Source: Filobasidium wieringae (Eukaryota > Basidiomycota > Tremellomycetes > Filobasidiales > Filobasidiaceae). Taken from it: DNA of 64,000 bases. The position numbers and the translations under genes were made by a program. Under the pieces are notes generated by a model. It ran no database searches. It saw nothing but the letters and a program-made list of their open reading frames with translations, and was not told the origin of the DNA. The stretch covers positions 1,120,287 to 1,184,286 of the forward strand of contig BCIV01000002.1 of the NCBI GenBank assembly GCA_001600055.1. Direction: 5' to 3'. This document shows positions 55,699-64,000 of the stretch, one piece after another. Numbering within the stretch: the first letter of the stretch is position 1; each line of letters starts with the position of its first letter.

Positions 55699-58370
55699 AC
55701 GCATCACAACCTTTGATAGATCAGATTAGGATAGACAATAGGACTACAGGATGATTAACATAATATGACCACTATACTCTTACGATACATACAATACATT
55801 GGTGATGAGGACTGGTCCACCATGTGCAACGATTTGATCCGTCCCGTCTTTGACCCCTCCGATGTCAGTATTATTCTCCGAGTTGAGGGCACAGCTCGAC
55901 CTTTACGCGTTTTCTTCTCGCTCCCGGATCAGTTGCGCGTATCTTCTGGCAACACGCATGGCTTCTAGAACGCGTTTCACACTGGTCAACATCCTGGTTG
56001 CGTGCAGGGAAAGGACGGTCGGAGATGATCGAGGTTGCCTTTCAGGTGGTTCTTGGAGCATGAGATGGGCGTGTGATAGGATACGGATCTACGGATCAAT
56101 CCATTGTCTGAGTAATTGTCGCAGTTCACCCGTGAAAAGCGATCGTGATCGGTTAAAAAGAGGCGAAGTGATCAACGTCCTTTGGGTTTTTCGTAATTGA
56201 TGGAGACTTTGCACTTTGCCCACTTTTACTCGTATCACAATAATGTTCCTCCGAAAGGTCAACCTCCTCTCCCATTCCTGCCATTACCCTTCTCTCTAGA
56301 TCTCTCTACTCGTCAGACTGTATCACCCGGCGTTGATATATAAGGCTAGATCTCGTACTTGACCAAAAGCGATTCCTCAAACCCCCTCATAAAAGCAAAA
56401 CAGAATCAACCCGAAATCCAACGAAGAACGGACTACTTCAGATCAGGTGAGTGATATATAGTCGATGCTCTTGTCCTACTATCCTGTGATCTTTGGGTGC
56501 CCCTATCCTATCTCTCTCCACGCGTCGGAGTCATCCTATGGATGGACGTCAGCCACGTTGGCTGCTCACACCATTCCTAGTCCCCTGACATCGCAATCGC
56601 ATCATATCCCGTGCTCGACGCTCGAAATCATGTCGTCACGTCCGAAAACAACACTAGTCTAGGTTGGATTCCTGATAACGGATGAAAACCTAACTAGCAT
56701 GTTGATCACAATCAGTCGTCCGGGTCTAAGGGCGATAACGGGTCCGCCCCGGACACAGAACGAGAAGTGAAGTGGGACTGCCAAGTAAAGAAGCAGTGAA
56801 GCTGACCTATGACTTTGTAATCTCGTATCTCATCTCTTTCCTCAGTGGATCGACGCAAACTGCTGACATCGAAAAGAAGATCTCTCACACTTCGTTCTGC
56901 GTCCCAGGCAAAACCGGCATCAACTCGAAACACCCCTTCTCCATTCCACCGCAACGCGACAAGCCACATCAGGGACACGTGGTTATCTCCATCCCATCTC
57001 TCCCCGTCTCGGCGTTCAAACCAGAAATCGAGCGAGCGAGAAAAAAACAGCGCCCCTTCGAGCTAAGAAGAGGACTAGAAAAGCAGGTGACTTGGGGGAC
57101 TTGGTGCTACTCGGTGAGTTTTCTGTTTGTTGCTATGACCGCGTTTCGGTGGTGGAGCTGTCGGGAGATACGTGCGTTCTTCGGGGAGGATGATGCGTTT
57201 CTGATCGTCATGGTTGGAGAATTGAGAATGGAGTGATGAATTGGGAAGTGGTACGACCAGCTCCATGTGATCAGAAACACGGGAAAGACGCATAATCCCA
57301 AGTAGGGATGGAATAGATACCGGTGCATCCGGGTAAGCAGAAAAGCCAAACGATCGACGGATTAGAAGGACGGCTTGATGTCGACTCTAGGCGAGATGGT
57401 TCTCGGGGCTGTCTCTGTGGTGCTGCATTTCGCTAGGACATGCCGATCGTCGAAACAAACGGTTCGACGGGTGTTAGCCGGTGGGAGGAAAGGCTCTGAC
57501 CGGTGGCTATCGAAAATGTCAGGCTCATTTTTCCGAAAAAGAGAGCTCCCAGTTGCCCAGTCGTCCTTTCTGCGCGCATGGGACGGGGGTTGTGCGGTCT
57601 GATCACTCGAAATCACGGAATCAGATGAAGAGATCCACCTTTTTCCCACCGAGATCAGCCGAGCCTACGGCGGGTACCCGTTCGAACTAGCAGCGTACGA
57701 GACTTTGCCGTAAAGCTCAAGAGAGCGAGACATGCGAGTCCGTGAGGCTGGCAGAGGTTCTGCGGAAAAAAAAGTACGGCATGATCTATGGCCATGTGTT
57801 CCTGAGCGAGTGATGCGGAGCTGTGACGAAAGTTGGAAACAGGGGGGGAATTGCATGCATATACATTGGAGGACGATTCAACCCCACTCATTGGGCCTTT
57901 GCCTCGACCTACACATTCCTCGCTCTATGAAGTGTTGATCTGATTGACATACTACAACCTTGCTAATCCATCTTGAACTGTACAACATTACTTCCATCTG
58001 CGACATCTTACTCTCGAATCGAACGTGAACATCTACCCCGACAGACCACCGGACTCTGTACCAAAACAACACTAGACGGATCGTACTTTTCCATACTCGA
58101 AATAGCACATTCAACTCGGTTCTTGTGGCCTCTACTACTACTTGGCTCCTACTGTGAGTATGATCGAGACGACACATCGTTCGCTGCAAGACGGTCGAAA
58201 CTGACGACTTCCCCTTTTCCCGTATTGCCTGTTTTTTCCAGCTGTACATCTACCTACTTGCATTATTAGCCAACACTCCACAATTGTAAACGATCAACTA
58301 GATCTTTGCTACCACTCAACTACTCTTCTACATACCTCTTGCAAAATACTCGAATCAATCCGTCAACGAC
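55699..58370 (+). promoter_or_regulatory. long upstream region and probable spliced leader of the SFP1-like gene
   Basis: No protein gene can be supported in this 2.7-kb stretch. A TATATAAGG box lies at about 56336. Good splice signals follow: GTGAGT near 56450 with an acceptor CACAATCAG ending near 56714, and GTGAGT at 58154 with a TTTTTTCCAG acceptor ending at 58241. This suggests a long leader with introns and several short upstream ORFs, for example an ATG at 57378 opening 74 codons. The coding start is at 58371. An independent non-coding transcript is the alternative. Confidence 0.4.
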
Positions 58371-60578
58371 ATGACAACCGCACTTCCCATCCGCCAAAAC
58401 AACCCTACCCCTTCTCAAGCAATCGATACCAAGCCTAAATCTAGCTCCCCAAGCCGACCTTCCATCTATCCTATCTCTCCCAGTAGCAATGCATTGTTTG
58501 CCGATCATCACATGGGTGGAAGTCCCATGTCATTCGGAATGAGCTTTACGGGGGCGGGTGGAATGATGAAGAGCTTCAAGCAAAGTTTTCTTGCAGGGGG
58601 CAGATTCAGTCAAGGTGATCGAGCTGGATTTGGAAGCTACAAGAATGGAACGGGTAGCTTCATCGGTTATATGGATGAGTCAGTCTTTATATACCGCCGT
58701 CCTCCTCACTGCGAGAATTCAACTGACATGCGTGTATTTCTCTGACCGGATATAGAACCCTCGATGGCTCCGATGGATTCCTACACTCGTCTGGTGACCC
58801 AAACTACTCTTTCTCTTTTACTGGCCGAAATGGGTCTTTCCGCTCTCCTTCAGCTTTGGGTATCCCAATTGTATTGGGAAGCTTCCAGGGCGGCCAGAGT
58901 TTCGGAGGAGGTAAAAGTCTAGGAGGCATGAGTATGAGTGGGAAAAGCTTGACTGGGTCGACCAACTGGGGACGAGTCAAGAGCAATATCATGCAGAAGG
59001 AAGCCGACTTCGTAAGTTGACGTTATTCGTTCCAACCGAGGCTCGACAAGCTAACACAGTCCGGTTTATCAGTGCAAAGATTTCATGTGCTGTGGCAAAG
59101 ACTTGGGCAACCTGCATGACCTACTGGAACACGTAAGCTGCTCCTGCTGTGTACTCCCCGTTTCAGGCGTGTCCTTAATAATAATCCTCACATAGTACGA
59201 AGAAGCTCATGTCGTAGTTGTCAACTCCCCTTCTTCCGCGTCTCAAATGGATCTATCACTCGATATGGATGCAGACAGCCGCTGGGCATACGGAGGAGAC
59301 GAGTTAGACGTTGATATGGAAGCACTAGATGAAGAGTCACCTTCATCTGGGAGTGACACAGCTACCAACTCTACTCAAACATCTCCCGTGCCTGGACATG
59401 CCGTGCCTGGACATGCCGTGCCTGGAACTGGACCACAAAGCGCCGCTGGATTGGCCATGTCTTCTGCTCTGAAGAAATTGGCACTGGATGATGTGCTGAA
59501 CTCGTCAGCTACTGCTCCTCCTCGCAGCAACACTTCTTCCTCCAAAAGTAGCGACAATAAGTCGTCCGATGATATATCTGCGTTTGACAGCTATGTCATC
59601 TCGTCTCCTCCAAGGGCAATGGAACCCGACTTTTCCACCAAACCCCGTGTTAGGAGCACCAACCTGGCCGCGTCTCGCCGGGCTCTACATGGAGGAATTA
59701 ACGGACGACCTACCAACGAAACGCCTACCAAGAACGCCTTTGGTCTGAACGTAAGACGTCAGTCCCCTGAGCCAACCAAGACTACCACCGGTTTCACTGC
59801 TGTTGCACCGAACGTCTTGTTCACAAACAACCTCGCTCAGCCCGCAGCCCCCGCTGTCACTGAAGCCGTTGCTACTGGCGCACCGTTGTCTGAGTCTCCG
59901 TCACCTGTCACCTCCAATGCCAAACCTGTGGGCTGGAAGGTTCCTGCTACAACCAGTGCTTCTACCGACGTTACGCCTCAGCCGTCCTTGTTCTCCACTC
60001 ATCGACCTTTCCGGTGCCCTCAACCAGGCTGCCAAAAATCTTACAAGCAGGCTAACGGTCTCAAGTACCACATGTTGAAAGGTCAATGCAACTTTGAAGT
60101 ACGTGACGCTATGGAATGGGCCGGTTTGACCCAAGAGGAGGCGGAAGAACGGGCCAAGCCGTATGCTTGTGCTGCTGGAGATGGATGTCTCAAAAGATAT
60201 AGACAAGCCAACGGTCTCAAGGTAAGCCTTTTTCATTGTCATACTCCAGTCTGATTTCGCTAACCGTATGACTGCGCTTAGTACCACTACATGAACTCTG
60301 GTCTACACGGCGAGATCGGCCTTATCTTACTCGCTCAGGGACAGCATCCAATGCCCAACATGAACCCCAAAGAGACGAAACCGCGACCAGCTCCTCACCC
60401 AGCTGCTGCTCGTCCTGGTGCCCGAGCTGCTGGACTCGCTCCTGGTGGCTGGATAAAAAATGCTGTCAAAAGCAGTGGCAAGGAACTCGGTCTTCCTTTG
60501 ACTGGGACCGATAATCCTCGCCAACGAACAGGAGAAGACGCCGTTCTTTTCAGCACGGATGAAGCGCTCGCTCTATGA
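58371..60578 (+). CDS. SFP1: SFP1-like C2H2 zinc-finger transcription factor, 648 aa
   Basis: Exons 58371-58678, 58756-59011, 59073-59132, 59196-60221 and 60282-60578, in phase. An N-terminal Gly/Ser/Met-rich part precedes a first finger, CKDFMCCGKDLGNLHDLLEH..EEAH. A long low-complexity middle follows, with a VPGHAVPGHAVPG repeat at 59390-59430. The C-terminal pair of fingers is the family signature: FRCPQPGCQKSYKQANGLKYH and YACAAGDGCLKRYRQANGLKYH. Sfp1 in yeast controls ribosomal protein and ribosome-biogenesis genes downstream of TORC1 and nutrients; the finger similarity supports the name, the function is inferred. The C-terminus has Pro/Ala/Arg-rich sequence. Confidence 0.82.
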
Positions 60579-60823
60579 ACACGATGTCGAACAACAAATC
60601 AGCCATCGCCTGCAACCCGGTTCTCAATACTGTTATACTTCTAGTCTCGGTTTGTGCAACTATCAAAAAACATACCACGTTGTACTTCGGCTCTACTCCC
60701 TTTGTGCAACTCGCTCTTTAAAGCGTAATATGTATTCTGAACGACTATGCTGGCATGATACATAAATGTCTCGATTGATATAACCCTTGCTAATCTACAG
60801 CATATTGCGTCCAGACTGGTGTA

Positions 60824-62028
60824 TCAGCTCTCATCCATCCTTTCCGCTTCTTCTTCGACAGCTGGCAAGGCCAGATTGGAAGCTAACAGGGGAGAAGGAG
60901 TTGGATTACCTTGTGTTTCCACTAGAGGGGTTTCGACAGGTTTCCTCCTTCGTCTTGGTATTTCCCCCAGGATTTGGTTCTCAATCTCTTTAGTAATTCG
61001 CTGCTCCCGCCTCTTTGCCCGTGCTTCTGCGACAGCCTGTAGATGGCTGTGATCTGTAGGGTTCCGTTTTGCGAGAAAGGGAGCCTTTGGCAGCATGTTG
61101 CGTGTTGGCAAACCGTCAGCAGGGATCTCGAATCCGGTCTCAGTCAAGGAGAGTAGTGGTTCAGCTGGTATGGGATCAGTTGTGTTGGAGGGTTCTGGCA
61201 TTGATGGAAAGGATCGACGTGGGAGTGTAGGGATTCTTGTTATAGGAGGGCCCGGGCGTTTCTTTGGTTTCCCAGCTTTTGTTAATCCGTAAGGTGCCCA
61301 AGCTTTAAACTGCTCTGGCGTCATGTTTTGCACAGCATCTTGCTCGTCTCCTCCACCAGCTTCCAAAGCCGCTTCCGCAAAGTTTCCCAATTGATCAAGT
61401 TCTATTTCATCATCAATTTCCAGCGTCCGGTTGACTTGATCTCTAGCTATCATTGGTCGGAATGAAATTCGCTTGTCCGTCCGTGCAAATGGTAAATGTG
61501 TAGATATAGTAGGATCATCAGGATCTAAGTTGTCATTAGCAACCAGTAAGCATACTCAGCTAGCCGTTAATGTAGCTTGTTGATTCAAGATAGACATACC
61601 TCGCTTAGTCTGGAACAGTATCTCACTACCGATGAGCTGATCATGATTTCCCCGGAATACGTTGTTTCCTATCTTGATCCATGGCGTTGGTGTATCCAGA
61701 CCCTACTCAATAAGAAAGTTAAGATGATAATGTAGAGAATCCTGATTGGTGATTCACCCACCACCAGCTGACATTCCTCCGCTTTCATCAAGACTGTAGG
61801 CATGAGATGATTACCTAGGTCCATAGTCACATATAGCTGATTCGTAAATGAAGTAAGCAAGGGACCTCCTGCAGCGCTAATAGATCTCACCTCTTCCTCT
61901 ACATCTTCATACTCTTCGTCATTGTCATACTTGACCCAATCGTCTTCTTGTACTTGCTTCCATCCGGGGCCAAGTAAAGAGGAAGCTTCACCTGGAATAT
62001 AGTCTTCGTCGATGTGCGGTTGGACCAT
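60824..62028 (-). CDS. TFIIIC small subunit (tau55/GTF3C6-like), 356 aa
   Basis: Exons 62028-61762, 61702-61600 and 61524-60824 on the minus strand, in phase. The start MVQPHIDEDYIPG is the first ATG of the frame. An acidic stretch (YDNDEEYEDVEEE) leads into the TFIIIC subunit 6 barrel: LYVTMDLGNHLMP, MKAEECQLVGLDTPTPWIKIGNNVFRG, and LIGSEILFQ. The C-terminal 200 residues are polar and basic (ILGEIPRRRRKP). This subunit is part of the tau A module of TFIIIC, which recruits RNA polymerase III to tRNA and 5S genes. The assignment rests on the barrel strands and the acidic lead-in. Confidence 0.75.
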
Positions 62029-62427
62029 CGCTTCCCTGAGTTCTCCCTGGGAAGTTAGTTGAGAATTGACAGAATAAGCGTCCTGACTGAAGAGAACAGA
62101 TGTAAAGCCTATCACGTAGTGTAGCTAGATCTTAGGAACTAGTTACGATTGCTATCGAGACCTATCCAACTGTCCGGTTAAATTCGAATCTTGGTGAAGC
62201 GGAGTTGTCCGAGGACAGAATTGGACAAGATCAACAAAGCGCAACCTGATCAAGCACAGTCCAAAGGATATAGATAGATATATGCGACAACGACCACTCT
62301 AATCCTCAATTGATGAGGCATTCTCCCCACCGGACCATACAATCCTCAATCAACCGAATTCCCAGGACTTCAGACCGAAGGCGAAACGAAGAACGTTTTG
62401 CGTAACAGAATTGAATCCAAGCTAGAT
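62029..62427. other. spacer between two minus-strand genes
   Basis: A 399-bp gap holding the promoter of the TFIIIC subunit gene and the 3' UTR of the BAR-domain gene. No ORF or motif of note is seen. Confidence 0.5.
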
Positions 62428-63977
62428 TTAAGCGGCTCGGGTCTGCCTGTACTCGGACTCGGCAGCAGTGGCGGCTTCTGCAAGCTCTTCCTGGATGTTC
62501 TGTGATATGGTTGAAATCAACGATCAGTCGGAAATTCCAATACAAGCGGCATGCATCCTTGACTTACGGAAAGAGTCTCGGCAGCGGTGCTGAAGAAAAT
62601 CAACTGAGCGTTAACAAGATTGGACAAGTTCTGGAGAGGTTCAGGCTATTTGCAAATATCCGACCTTTTATCAGTCTGATTAGCCTCGATGACGGCAATA
62701 TGGGATACCCACGTTCTCCAAGACAGCCTTCATCAAACCAATAGCAGTCTCGGTCATCTGAACCAACTTGTCTTCAGCTTCTTCTACCTGAAGACGGTAT
62801 TGCTCCTGCTTGGGCGCAGCGGTAGCCTTCATACTATGTCCGATGAGATGGGTCAGCTTGTAGATAGATAGCAACGGGGCGGTGTATGAGCGAGTGACTC
62901 ACGCGGCACGAGCAGCATCCAGCTCCAACCTGGCAGTCTTGACGTTCGCCCTCGCCTTCATGGCCAAAGCAATAGAAGAGGACAACGTGGCTTGCCAAGG
63001 GTTGATGAATTTGTCAACGATGACTTGATCTTGCTGAATTCGAGCATCTCCAACCTAAAACGCAAAGTAAATCGATTGTTCAGCGTACCGAACAATAATC
63101 GACGTGTATACAAGCCCACCTTCTCCAGAGCTTCGGCGTAGGTGTTCAAACCCTTGCCCAATCGGTCTTCCAATCCGACGTTCAAAGCTCCGGCCTTAGC
63201 GGCTCGGCTCAAGGCGTGGGGTAGGGTCTTGGGTGGAGGAGGGGGAAGGGAGGTAGGTTCGGCAGGCATGGGCATGTTGACGGGAAGATTCTATATCATA
63301 GTGATGGATAGTCCGTACATTTAGCAGCGTTATAAGAGAAGGGTGGAGCGGGATAATTTACCTTCAAGTTGTTATGAGCGAAGGAGGACCATCCTTGAGA
63401 GACAGTCTGACCGAGCTCAGTCATAGATTCGGTGATCTGGGTAGGGTAGTCATACTGTGATATGATCGTTGTTTCAGTCAGACCCCCAAGACGGCGGTGA
63501 TATCAGGATGACTTACGGACTCGGTCTCGTGAACCTTAGTAATCCTGATCAGTTGGGTCAATCAAAATCAGCACGCATATCGATGCTACAAGGTTGAAAA
63601 TGACTTACTTAAGCATTCCCTTGTGTAGGTTGTACAAAGCATCTACTCTAGCCTCCAAAGCTTTGTACTCGGCAGGGAGTCTATGCCATCAAGGAAGATG
63701 TCGTTTCATTTCAGCTTCCGGAGTGTAACAAGTCGTCTGTTTGGCTTACTCGGTAACATCGTTAGGATCGACCTGACCAAACCTCTCCCTAGTGCTCTGT
63801 ACAGTGTTCTTGATGTTCTTGTTAATCCCGGAGAGATCCACGGAAGCGACAGAGGAGGCAAGGGATGCTTGAATTGATTTCCAGCTGTAATATCAAGGGA
63901 TGAATGGTATGAGCTGGCATCCGCAAGATGCATGTCCTCAGCATGTTTCCCAATCAGTCAAATACTTACCTTTGCAT
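62428..63977 (-). CDS. BAR-domain protein, GVP36-like, 309 aa
   Basis: Ten exons on the minus strand: 63977-63970 (8 nt), 63884-63750, 63680-63609, 63544-63517, 63454-63362, 63290-63120, 63054-62903, 62833-62713, 62645-62568 and 62499-62428, all in phase. The sequence is helical throughout, with the fungal BAR pattern: SWKSIQASLASSVASVDLSG, LPAEYKALEARVDALYNLHK, ESYDYPTQITESMTELG, DKFINPWQATLSSSIALAMK, AARAAMKATAAPKQEQYRLQ, NAQLIFFSTAAETLSNIQEEL. A proline-rich linker (PTSLPPPPPKTLPHALS) sits in the middle. GVP36-type BAR proteins shape membranes in Golgi and endocytic traffic. The 8-nt first coding exon is close to the window edge, so a start beyond 64000 cannot be excluded. Confidence 0.85.
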
Positions 63978-64000
63978 TCTGAAGATGGGTACTGCGAGGA

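Noticed and set aside
57645..57700. Possible tRNA T-arm (CCGTTCGAAC)
   Set aside because: No acceptor stem, D-arm or anticodon arm could be placed on either strand around it.

Overview
This window reads as nuclear DNA of a basidiomycete, most likely a Tremellomycetes-type yeast. Almost every gene is cut by several short introns (about 45-110 bp) with GT..AG ends and CTGAC/CTAAC-like branch sites, spacing is tight, and the protein set is fungal (ATP4, PET117, LEU2, UPS/PRELI, SFP1, BUD22, IPI3). I see no intact transposon, CRISPR array, rRNA gene or convincing tRNA gene. Gene models were built by hand by joining exons at splice sites that keep frame; the exon coordinates given were checked for codon phase.

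Layout. 0-6 kb: two uncharacterised minus-strand genes, a small hydrophobic ORF, broken ORFs and hairpin-rich spacers. 6-14 kb: poly(A)-binding protein (minus), F-box/LRR-type protein (plus), PET117 (minus) and ATP4 (plus), the last two sharing a 298-bp divergent promoter. 13.8-16.1 kb: gene-poor. 16-24.4 kb: BUD22-like ribosome-biogenesis protein, MFS sugar/quinate-type transporter, 2H phosphoesterase, and a split-SET lysine methyltransferase (minus) preceded by a striking run of hairpins. 25-33.5 kb: aldehyde dehydrogenase (minus), BCAS3-like propeller protein (plus), and a bHLH factor with a very long loop (plus). 34-45 kb: dipeptidyl peptidase III, a secreted RNase T2-like protein with all active-site residues replaced (minus), IPI3/WDR18, LEU2, and a PRELI/UPS protein with a long tail. 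45.3-50.6 kb: a CAJ1-type J-protein gene that reads in frame, across a well-formed intron, into a glutamate-cysteine ligase regulatory subunit (GCLM), then BCP1. 51.9-55.7 kb: an HRXXH (Pra1/Zps1-type) secreted protein and a ZIP zinc transporter, divergently transcribed. 58-64 kb: SFP1-like zinc-finger factor, TFIIIC small subunit and a GVP36-type BAR protein.

Themes. Ribosome and growth control recurs (BUD22, IPI3, BCP1, SFP1, TFIIIC, PAB1), as do mitochondrial functions (ATP4, PET117, UPS). The zinc pair looks like the fungal zincophore-transporter arrangement. The most unusual items are the J-protein/GCLM fusion, the RNase T2 pseudoenzyme, the bHLH with a loop of about 120 residues, and the hairpin cluster at 24.5-24.7 kb. 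Microexons of 8-35 nt are common.
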